From JBFHRE01 sp036745195 (GTDB lineage Bacteria > Actinomycetota > Acidimicrobiia > Spongiisociales > ZC4RG35), in assembly GCA_036745195.1 (NCBI GenBank), contig DAIOGO010000135.1, forward strand, positions 1 through 7,234: DNA of 7,234 nt. Reading direction: 5' to 3'. The stretch's first letter is position 1; the number at the start of each line of letters is the position of its first letter. The translations under genes were made by a program, and so were the position numbers. The notes beneath the pieces are model-generated. The model was not told the origin of the DNA. It saw only the letters and a program-made list of their open reading frames with translations, and ran no database searches. Positions 1-5,070 of the stretch are shown piece after piece.

Positions 1-1727
1 GCGGCCTGGGGAAGGATCTGGGTGGCGTAGAAACGAGCGGTGGCGATCTTGGCGAGCAGGAAGTCCCGGTTGGCGCTCGCGACGGCGGCTTCCCGCGTGG
101 CGACGATCGCCCCGCCGGCCAGCAGCCATCCGCCGAGAACCGTCCCCATCATCCGCAGATAGGGAGTGGCCCCGGCCAGTGCGTCCTCGTATGCCCCCGA
201 CATCAACCGTTCTCCCAGGTGGGTGGTGGCGGCCGCCAGGGCGGTGAGCCCTCCCGCCAGCGCCTCCTGCACCTCGCCCAGCGAGTCGGGCAGTTCGGCG
301 ATCGTGGCCTGGATCTCGCTCAGCAGCGAACCGACCACGGCCCCGTTCTCCAGTGGCAGCTTGCGCATCACCAGGTCCATCGCCTGGATGCCGTTGGTTC
401 CTTCGTAGATCGGTGCGATGCGGGCATCGCGGTAGAACTGGGCGGCGCCCGTCTCTTCGATGAACCCCATCCCGCCGTGGACCTGGATCCCCAGTGAGGC
501 CACCTCCACTCCGAGATCGGTGCACCACGCCTTGGCCACCGGGGTGAGGAGGGCGAGCCGGTTGGAGGCGGAGGCTCTTTCCTCCTCGGTCTCCCCGTGG
601 CGGGCCAGGTCGGCGGAAGCGGCGGTGAGATACAGCAGAGCGCGCATCGCCTCGTTGTAGGCCCGCATCGTGGCCAGGTTTCGGCGCACATCGGGGTGTT
701 CGATGATGGGAGCCATCTCCGCCGACGAAGACCCGATCACCTTTCCCTGGCGGCGTTCGCGGGCGTATGAAACCGCCTTCTGATACGCCCCTTCGCCGAT
801 GGCGAGCCCTTCGATGCCGACCCCCACCCGGGCCGTGTTCATCATCGTGAACATGTACTTCATGCCCTGCTGCTCTTCCCCGACCAGGTAACCGATGGCC
901 CCCTGACCGGCATCACCGAACGACACGACGCAGGTGGGTGAGGCGTTGATGCCCAGCTTGTGCTCGATCGAGACGATCTTGTAGTCGTTCCTCGCCCCCA
1001 GCTTCCCATCGGCTCCGACCAGGAACTTGGGAACGATGAAGAGCGAGATCCCCTTCGTCCCCGGAGCCGCTCCCGGGGTCCTGGCGAGGACCAGATGGAT
1101 GATGTTGTCCGTCAGGTCCTGGTCACCCCAGGTGATGAAGATCTTCTGTCCGAAGACCCGGTAGGCGCCGTCATCCTGGCGTACCGCCTTGGTGATGATC
1201 TCGCCGACGTCGGATCCTGCCTGCGGTTCGGTGAGACACATCGTGCCGGTCCACTCGCCGGTGACGAGCTTCTCGAGATAGGTGGCGCGTTGCTCCGGCG
1301 ACCCGTGGGCGATGAGCGACTCGATCGCGGCGTGGGTGAGGAGCGGGCACAGGGAGAAGGCCATGTTCGACGCTTTGAACATCTCCTGCAGTGCCAGTCC
1401 CACCGAGTAGGGGAACCCTCCGCCGCCCCACTCTTCGGCGATGTGGACCCCGGCCCAGCCGGCCTCGACATACTTCTTGTACGCCTCCTTGAACCCGGGT
1501 GGGGTGCGGATGGCGCCCTGTTCGTCGAGGACCGAGCCGATCTCGTCGCCGATCCGGTTGGTGGGGGCGATCACCTCGGAGAAGAAACGGGCCGCTTCGG
1601 CGAGAACGGACGAAACCGCCTCGAGGTCGGCGTGCTGGAACCCGTTCAGCTTCGAGATTCGTTCGATGTCGGCGATGTGACGAAGGGCGAAATCGATGTC
1701 GGCGAGAGGTGCTCGATACTCGGACAA
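1..1727 (-). CDS. Acyl-CoA dehydrogenase, DmdC-type long form (3' end cut off by window edge)
   Basis: This is a flavin-dependent acyl-CoA dehydrogenase that would oxidise an acyl-CoA to the trans-2-enoyl-CoA in the cytoplasm and pass electrons to electron-transfer flavoprotein. The 575 visible residues begin LSEYRAPLADIDF, the N-terminus typical of the roughly 590-600-residue branch that includes 3-methylmercaptopropionyl-CoA dehydrogenase (DmdC), so about 20 residues are missing. Visible motifs are EEWGGGG (98-104), the FAD/substrate signature MCLTEPQAGSD (163-173), and IYEGTNGIQ, whose Glu442 sits at the family's catalytic-base position. The extra C-terminal helical domain of this branch fills about 470-575. 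The start is TTG at 1727, because AGGAG lies six bases upstream and the family N-terminus begins there; no ATG fits. It lies 72 bases downstream of the hydrolase gene on the same strand and may be cotranscribed or use its own weak promoter. The true substrate cannot be read from sequence; a DMSP-related role is only one option for this branch. Confidence 0.95.
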   Translation of the reverse strand, partial: MSEYRAPLADIDFALRHIADIERISKLNGFQHADLEAVSSVLAEAARFFSEVIAPTNRIGDEIGSVLDEQGAIRTPPGFKEAYKKYVEAGWAGVHIAEEWGGGGFPYSVGLALQEMFKASNMAFSLCPLLTHAAIESLIAHGSPEQRATYLEKLVTGEWTGTMCLTEPQAGSDVGEIITKAVRQDDGAYRVFGQKIFITWGDQDLTDNIIHLVLARTPGAAPGTKGISLFIVPKFLVGADGKLGARNDYKIVSIEHKLGINASPTCVVSFGDAGQGAIGYLVGEEQQGMKYMFTMMNTARVGVGIEGLAIGEGAYQKAVSYARERRQGKVIGSSSAEMAPIIEHPDVRRNLATMRAYNEAMRALLYLTAASADLARHGETEEERASASNRLALLTPVAKAWCTDLGVEVASLGIQVHGGMGFIEETGAAQFYRDARIAPIYEGTNGIQAMDLVMRKLPLENGAVVGSLLSEIQATIAELPDSLGEVQEALAGGLTALAAATTHLGERLMSGAYEDALAGATPYLRMMGTVLGGWLLAGGAIVATREAAVASANRDFLLAKIATARFYATQILPQA

Positions 1728-1733
1728 CTTGGT

Positions 1734-1738
1734 CTCCT
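1734..1738 (-). promoter_or_regulatory. Ribosome binding site that fixes the TTG start
   Basis: On the minus strand the sequence reads AGGAG followed by ACCAAG and then TTG. This is a good Shine-Dalgarno match at six-base spacing, and it supports TTG at 1727 as the start of the acyl-CoA dehydrogenase. Most other starts in this window lack such a site. Confidence 0.7.
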
Positions 1739-1744
1739 GGTGTC

Positions 1745-1764
1745 TACCGACTCAGCTTACCGAC
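1745..1764. repeat. Direct repeat of TACCGAC upstream of the acyl-CoA dehydrogenase
   Basis: TACCGAC occurs at 1745-1751 and again at 1758-1764 (13-base period, 6-base spacer). It covers the possible -10 box, so it could be a regulator site. It could also be chance in a 72-base gap, because seven-base repeats are not rare. Confidence 0.3.
1754..1759 (-). promoter_or_regulatory. Possible -10 box for the acyl-CoA dehydrogenase gene
   Basis: TAAGCT on the minus strand fits the actinobacterial TANNNT pattern. It lies 26 bases before the TTG start, which would give a leader of about 20 bases containing the AGGAG site. I see no good -35 at 16-18 bases, so this is weak. The gene could instead be read through from the hydrolase upstream. 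Confidence 0.3.
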
Positions 1765-1799
1765 GCCCCGATCTGTGCTTTCCGGAACGGCGCGGCCGG

Positions 1800-2429
1800 T
1801 CAGATCTCGATGCTCTCGCCCCATCCGAGCGGCACCACTTCGATGCCGTCGGCTTTCAGTGCGCCGGCCGCCATCGACGCCAGAAACTGCCGGCCGCCGG
1901 CGCCGAGATGGAAGTCGTGGATCGGGATCACCATCTGGGGGCGGAGACGGCGGGCGAAGGCGACCGCCGCCGTGGTCGACGTCCACGGCGCCAGCAACGG
2001 GAGAGCGAGCACCGGGGCGGTCAGCGTTGGCTCCTGGCTGTCCCCGGGGTGGGTGAGCAGGCCCTCGACGGTGTAGCTCCGATTGGGGGGCGATGTCCCG
2101 GCCGGAGTCATCCCGTGGAGGACATCCTCGGCGGTGACGCCCGGGGGGTTGTCGGTGATGACCCCGATGTCGTGGCCACGAAGCAGATCGGCCACGGCCT
2201 GGTTGGAATGGACGGTCACGTCCGCCCGTCGATCGATCAACCAACTGACGAACTCCGGCTTCACATGGTCACTGTGTTCGTGGGTCACCAGCACCCGGGA
2301 GACGTCCCCGATCGTGGCGAGGTCGATCTCCCCGGAATCGAACGTCGAGAAACCCGGATCGATCAGCGTCACCCCCGTTTGGGTGGTGACGGTGATACAG
2401 GAGTCGGCCAACCGGCGGATGACAGCCAT
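1800..2429 (-). CDS. UlaG-like metallo-beta-lactamase-fold metal-dependent hydrolase
   Basis: This 209-residue cytoplasmic protein has the metallo-beta-lactamase fold and probably hydrolyses a small phosphoester, lactone or similar ester bond with a bound metal pair. Visible features are the opening strand MAVIRRLADSCITV, LIDPG (22-26), the metal-binding THEHSDH (49-55), HPGD (127-130), LLAPW (145-149) and PIHDFH (169-174) near the C-terminus. The order HEHSDH, HPGD, APW, PIHD is typical of small UlaG-like MBL hydrolases of about 210 residues, so the protein looks full length. The substrate is not predictable. The start is ATG at 2429: the conserved N-terminal strand begins there, and TACGCT eight bases upstream suggests a leaderless transcript. 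The reading frame stays open far upstream, antisense to the ProA-like gene, but that part is not protein-like. The gene is divergent from the ProA-like enzyme and upstream of the acyl-CoA dehydrogenase. Confidence 0.88.
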   Translation of the reverse strand: MAVIRRLADSCITVTTQTGVTLIDPGFSTFDSGEIDLATIGDVSRVLVTHEHSDHVKPEFVSWLIDRRADVTVHSNQAVADLLRGHDIGVITDNPPGVTAEDVLHGMTPAGTSPPNRSYTVEGLLTHPGDSQEPTLTAPVLALPLLAPWTSTTAAVAFARRLRPQMVIPIHDFHLGAGGRQFLASMAAGALKADGIEVVPLGWGESIEI

Positions 2430-2437
2430 CGGGTCCC

Positions 2438-2443
2438 AGCGTA
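2438..2443 (-). promoter_or_regulatory. Candidate -10 box of the hydrolase gene (leaderless)
   Basis: TACGCT on the minus strand ends eight bases before ATG at 2429. With transcription starting about seven bases after the box, the mRNA would begin at or next to the start codon. No strong Shine-Dalgarno precedes the ATG, which fits leaderless translation. No clear -35 is visible. Confidence 0.5.
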
Positions 2444-2471
2444 GGCCTGCGACCGTGCTTCGCGGCAGGCC

Positions 2472-2477
2472 TACCCT
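2472..2477 (+). promoter_or_regulatory. Candidate -10 box of the ProA-like gene (leaderless)
   Basis: TACCCT is followed by six bases and then GTG at 2484, the spacing expected when the start codon is the first transcribed base. GCGACC at 2449-2454, 17 bases upstream, keeps the GAC core of actinobacterial -35 boxes. No Shine-Dalgarno precedes the GTG. Confidence 0.5.
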
Positions 2478-2483
2478 GGTTCT

Positions 2484-3983
2484 GTGGCCGATCGTCTCGA
2501 GCGTCTCCAGCCCGGAATGTCGATCCCCTTTGGAGGGGATCGACTCACCCGCGTCTCCGATGAACTGGCCGAGGCGTTCCAGCCCGGCGATCAGTTGATC
2601 GTCGTACAGGAGACAGGTGACCTTCTCCATGTTCCCGCCGCCGAGGCCGCCGCCGCCCGTCGCGCCGTCGATCGAGCGGTGGCGGCATTCGGCCGGATGG
2701 GGTCGGTTCCCGACGATCACATCTCGGCCTTCTACCGGCACTTCGCCGGGCTGCTGGAGGCCGACGACTCCTTCGCCCCGATTGCCGAGGCGAATGCTCT
2801 CGATGTGGAGCGGGCCAGAGCCAACGGCCGATCGGCCACCCGGCTCGCTCTTTCGGATCGGATGCGATCCGACATGATCTCCGGGCTCCGGTTGTGGGCG
2901 GAGCTTCCCGGCGGTCGCAACGGCGTGGTGGAGTCGATCGCCCACGAAGGTTGGCGGGTCGAGCAGGTCAGAGCCGGACTCGGCGTGGTCGGCTTCGTGT
3001 TCGAAGGCCGGCCCAACGTCTTTGCCGATGCCACCGGGGTCCTGCGGTCGGGTAACACGGTCGTGTTCCGGATCGGCTCGGATGCCCTCGGGACCGCCCA
3101 GGCGATCGTCCGTCACGCCCTCGATCCGGCGCTGGATCGAGCCGGTCTGCCGGCCGGGGCGGCGGCGCTGGTCGAGAGCCCGCGACGCGCCTCCGGTTGG
3201 GCCCTGTTCGGTGACCGGCGGCTTGCGCTGGCCGTGGCCAGGGGCTCGGGTCCGGCCGTGTCCCAGCTCGGCTCCGTGGCCAGGCAGGCGGGCGTCCCGG
3301 TCAGCCTCCATGGCACCGGTGGGGCGTGGCTGATGACCTCACAGCACACCGACCCGGCGCGTTTCCGCTCCCTGGCCGTCAACTCGCTCGACCGAAAGGT
3401 GTGCAACACCCTCAACACCTGCTGCATCCTGCGGTCACGGGCAGACGAGCTGATCGGACCGTTTCTGGAGGCGCTCACCGCCGCCGCAGAGCGACGCGGC
3501 ACCCACCCCAAACTGCACGTGACTGCCGACCTGGCGTCGATGATTCCGGGCGGATGGTGGGATCCGGTCGAGGTGGCCCGGGCGGGCGGCCCGGTCCGCG
3601 AACCGATGACCGAGATCATCGATCGTGGTGAGGCGGGTCGGGAGTGGGAGTGGGAGGAGAGCCCGGAGGTGACTCTGCTGCTGGTCGATGGGTTGGAGGA
3701 GTCGGTCGACCTGTTCAACCGGCTTTCCCCTCGTCTGGTGGCGAGTCTCGTCTCCGACGATCCGGCGGAACAAGACTGGTTCTTCGCCGCCATCGACGCT
3801 CCATTCGTTGGTGACGGCATGACCCGCTGGGTGGATGGGCAGTACGCCCTCGACCGTCCGGAGCTGGGTCTGTCGAACTGGCAGCACGGGCGTCTTCTCG
3901 GAAGGGGAGGCGTCCTGGCCGGTGACTCGGTGTTCACCATCAGGACCCGGATGAGCCAGCAGGACCCCGGTCTGCACCGATGA
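2484..3983 (+). CDS. ProA-like aldehyde dehydrogenase (glutamate-5-semialdehyde dehydrogenase family, divergent and N-terminally extended)
   Basis: This 499-residue protein is in the aldehyde dehydrogenase superfamily and is closest in motif layout to ProA, the NADPH-dependent enzyme that reduces gamma-glutamyl phosphate to the semialdehyde in proline synthesis. ProA-like blocks, in order, are ANALDVERARANG (103-115), GVVGFVFEGRPNVFAD (167-182), LRSGNTVVFRIGSDA (187-201), VPVSLHGTGG (271-280), VCNTLNT (306-312, with Cys307 at the catalytic position), LVSDD (422-426) and TRWVDG (447-452). It is about 80 residues longer than a usual ProA (about 420); some 55-60 of these form an N-terminal extension containing GDQLIVVQETGDLLHVP. 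The ETLLV block that follows ProA's catalytic Cys reads NTCCI, and the usual GNCHVYVD-like block reads GGAWLMTSQ. No proB is visible. A role in proline synthesis is therefore possible but unproven; another acyl phosphate or semialdehyde substrate is an alternative. GTG 2484 was chosen from the -10 spacing; ATG 2517 is the next candidate. Confidence 0.85.
   Translation: MADRLERLQPGMSIPFGGDRLTRVSDELAEAFQPGDQLIVVQETGDLLHVPAAEAAAARRAVDRAVAAFGRMGSVPDDHISAFYRHFAGLLEADDSFAPIAEANALDVERARANGRSATRLALSDRMRSDMISGLRLWAELPGGRNGVVESIAHEGWRVEQVRAGLGVVGFVFEGRPNVFADATGVLRSGNTVVFRIGSDALGTAQAIVRHALDPALDRAGLPAGAAALVESPRRASGWALFGDRRLALAVARGSGPAVSQLGSVARQAGVPVSLHGTGGAWLMTSQHTDPARFRSLAVNSLDRKVCNTLNTCCILRSRADELIGPFLEALTAAAERRGTHPKLHVTADLASMIPGGWWDPVEVARAGGPVREPMTEIIDRGEAGREWEWEESPEVTLLLVDGLEESVDLFNRLSPRLVASLVSDDPAEQDWFFAAIDAPFVGDGMTRWVDGQYALDRPELGLSNWQHGRLLGRGGVLAGDSVFTIRTRMSQQDPGLHR
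2519..2544 (+). promoter_or_regulatory. Perfect 10-bp hairpin just inside the ProA-like gene
   Basis: GTCGATCCCC (2519-2528) and GGGGATCGAC (2535-2544) pair perfectly around a six-base loop TTTGGA. The stem begins 35 bases after the GTG start and includes the last base of the in-frame ATG at 2517. No T-run follows, so an intrinsic terminator is unlikely. It could be an mRNA structure that affects early translation, an operator, or a coding coincidence (it encodes SIPFGGDR). Confidence 0.55.
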
Positions 3984-4000
3984 ATGTCGCATCCCTCAAC

Positions 4001-4020
4001 ATCGGCGGTATCCTGCCGAT
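4001..4020 (+). terminator. Weak hairpin after the ProA-like gene, overlapping a TATCCT box
   Basis: ATCGGC (4001-4006) pairs with GCCGAT (4015-4020). Two further pairs, one of them G-T, can extend the stem to eight with loop TATC. It begins 17 bases after the ProA-like stop codon. No T-run follows. The loop side also holds TATCCT (4009-4014), a good -10 match, so this may be a promoter or operator for the downstream genes rather than a terminator. Confidence 0.3.
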
Positions 4021-4041
4021 AGGGAACGCAACGCCATGCGG

Positions 4042-4047
4042 TAGCGT
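4042..4047 (+). promoter_or_regulatory. Candidate -10 box ahead of the small protein and sirtuin genes
   Basis: TAGCGT fits TANNNT and would start transcription near 4054. That gives either a leaderless message from ATG 4056 or a leader of about 20 bases carrying the AGGAG site for ATG 4074. TATCCT at 4009-4014 is an alternative. Neither has a clear -35. Confidence 0.35.
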
Positions 4048-4060
4048 TGAGACCGATGCC

Positions 4061-4065
4061 AGGAG
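4061..4065 (+). promoter_or_regulatory. Ribosome binding site for the small protein
   Basis: AGGAG sits eight bases before ATG 4074. It is the best Shine-Dalgarno on the plus strand of this window and is the reason for preferring 4074 over the in-frame ATG at 4056 or TTG at 4047. Confidence 0.6.
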
Positions 4066-4073
4066 ATGACGAG

Positions 4074-4244
4074 ATGACCGAAACAGTCGAAAAGACCGGA
4101 ACCAGGACAGTCCTCGTCGACGAATTCCTCAGCAAGCACGGGGCTGGGCTGCCCAACCACATCGTGGACTTCGCGCTCGACATGCGGGCCTTGGTCGCCG
4201 AGCTCGAGGCTCTTCTCGACGACCGGTTGCCGGCCGCACTCTGA
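4074..4244 (+). CDS. Small hypothetical protein (56 residues) upstream of the sirtuin
   Basis: I do not recognise this protein. It begins MTETVEKTGTRTVLVDEFLS, carries a GAGLPNHIVDF middle section and ends in an acidic amphipathic helix (DMRALVAELEALLDDRL, about residues 36-52). It has no signal peptide, membrane segment or cysteines, so it is probably cytosolic; the C-terminal helix could mediate protein contact. Support for a real gene comes from a good ribosome binding site, strongly G/C-ending codons, a balanced composition that includes Lys, Phe and Asn (unlike the Arg/Pro-rich shadow frames nearby), and a stop codon 10 bases before the sirtuin start. Its TGA overlaps the GAGG that serves as the sirtuin's ribosome binding site, which suggests translational coupling. 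An in-frame ATG at 4056 would add six residues. Function is unknown; a sirtuin partner or substrate is speculation from position only. Confidence 0.65.
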   Translation: MTETVEKTGTRTVLVDEFLSKHGAGLPNHIVDFALDMRALVAELEALLDDRLPAAL

Positions 4245-4254
4245 GGATTCGGCG

Positions 4255-5016
4255 GTGAGCACCGCCGAGCTGGCGCGGGCGAGATCCCTTCTCGAGGCTT
4301 CCTCCCGTATCCTCGTCTTCACTGGCGCCGGGCTCTCGACCGAGTCCGGTATCCCCGATTTTCGCGGTCCCGACGGGCTGTGGAGCAAGGTCGACCCCGA
4401 TGACTTCACGATCGACCGGTATGTGGACGTTCGCGACATCCGGGTCCGAAGCTGGCAGATGCACGCCCGCGGTGAACTGTGGGGTGCCCGCTCCAATGCC
4501 GAGCCCAACCCCGGTCACCGGGCGGTGGCGGCCCTGTGGGATTCCGGTCGGATGATCGGCTGCATCACCCAGAACGTCGACGGGCTCCATCGCAAGTCCG
4601 GTCTGCCCGACGCGGCCCTGGCCGAAGTTCACGGCGACGTGAGGTCGGTGGTCTGCCTCGGCTGTCATGGCCGGTGGGAAACGGAGACGGTGCTGCGCAG
4701 GGTGGACTCCGGAGACCCGGACCCTCACTGCCTGGCGTGTGGTGGCCTCCTCAAGACCAACACCGTCCTGTTCGGCGAGATGCTGCCGGATCGGGAACTG
4801 ACGAAGGCGTCGTGGTTCGCCGCCGAGGCCGATGCCGTTGTGGCGGTCGGCACCACCCTCTCGGTGTACCCGGCGGCCGAGTTCGCCCTGATGGCGGCCG
4901 TGCGAGCCGGCCGGTTCGTGATCGTCAATCTCGGGCCCACCGAAGCCGACGATCTGGCCGACGTAGTCCTCGCCGGCTCCGCCGGCGAGACGCTGCCGCT
5001 TCTCTTCGCCTCCTGA
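4255..5016 (+). CDS. Sirtuin (Sir2 family) NAD-dependent protein deacylase
   Basis: This 253-residue cytoplasmic enzyme would remove acyl groups from protein lysines using NAD, releasing nicotinamide and O-acetyl-ADP-ribose. It has the complete Sir2 core: GAGLSTESGIPDFRG (24-38), TQNVDGLH (105-112), catalytic His126 in VHGD, a zinc site from C134-x2-C137 and C159-x2-C162, NTVLFGE (169-175), VGTTLSVYPAA (198-208) and NLGP (225-228). Length is normal for a bacterial sirtuin. I do not see the Tyr-x-x-Arg pair that marks desuccinylases of the SIRT5/CobB type in the helix before EPNPGH; that stretch reads WQMHARGEL, so simple deacetylation is likelier. A well-known bacterial target is acetyl-CoA synthetase, but none is encoded here. 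The start is GTG 4255 with GAGG eight bases upstream. It follows the small protein by 10 bases, and its stop codon lies inside the first repeat of the response regulator's putative operator. Confidence 0.96.
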   Translation: MSTAELARARSLLEASSRILVFTGAGLSTESGIPDFRGPDGLWSKVDPDDFTIDRYVDVRDIRVRSWQMHARGELWGARSNAEPNPGHRAVAALWDSGRMIGCITQNVDGLHRKSGLPDAALAEVHGDVRSVVCLGCHGRWETETVLRRVDSGDPDPHCLACGGLLKTNTVLFGEMLPDRELTKASWFAAEADAVVAVGTTLSVYPAAEFALMAAVRAGRFVIVNLGPTEADDLADVVLAGSAGETLPLLFAS

Positions 5017-5030
5017 GAAAGCGCTGAGAA
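5013..5030 (+). promoter_or_regulatory. Tandem CTGAGAA repeat: putative response-regulator box
   Basis: CTGAGAA occurs at 5013-5019 and 5024-5030, exactly 11 bases apart. Two direct repeats one helical turn apart on the same face is the usual layout of OmpR/PhoB-family sites. If transcription starts at the ATG at 5071, the box spans about -58 to -41, just upstream of where a -35 would lie. That fits activation by the regulator encoded immediately downstream. The first repeat overlaps the sirtuin stop codon. The site assignment is inference. Confidence 0.5.
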
Positions 5031-5056
5031 GGTGCGGCCCCCGGGGCTTGGCGGCG

Positions 5057-5062
5057 TACCCT
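5057..5062 (+). promoter_or_regulatory. Candidate -10 box of the two-component operon (leaderless)
   Basis: TACCCT is followed by eight bases and then ATG 5071, matching the spacing at the hydrolase promoter and the hexamer at the ProA-like promoter. No Shine-Dalgarno precedes the ATG. The -35 position (about 5034-5039, GCGGCC) is poor, and the spacer contains a GC-rich palindrome at 5037-5047. A weak -35 is consistent with activator dependence. Confidence 0.5.
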
Positions 5063-5070
5063 CGGCCTGG

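Larger units (their letters stand above)
2436..2479. repeat. Inverted repeat spanning the divergent promoter region
   Basis: The 15-base arm GCAGGCCTACNCTGG is present in both orientations, at 2465-2479 on the plus strand and 2450-2436 on the minus strand. It matches at 14 of 15 positions, ten of them consecutive, around a 14-base spacer. It fills most of the 54-base gap between the hydrolase and the ProA-like gene. Each arm includes the -10-like box of the gene it faces. This could be a dimeric regulator's operator, a duplicated promoter element, or both. Confidence 0.8.

Noticed and set aside
960..2444. A 494-residue plus-strand open frame
   Set aside because: It lies antisense to the acyl-CoA dehydrogenase and the hydrolase, both of which have clear family motifs. 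Its translation is Asp/Gly/Arg-rich with no recognisable domain, as expected for a high-GC shadow frame.
2430..3311. Upstream extension of the hydrolase frame on the minus strand (open to 3311)
   Set aside because: The conserved fold begins at the ATG at 2429. The extension is antisense to the ProA-like gene and is low-complexity, so it is an open frame by base composition only.
5032..5070. GTG at 5032 as the start of the response regulator
   Set aside because: The added residues (MRPPGLGGVPSAW) are not part of the receiver fold and are encoded by the promoter region. ATG 5071 begins at the first receiver strand.
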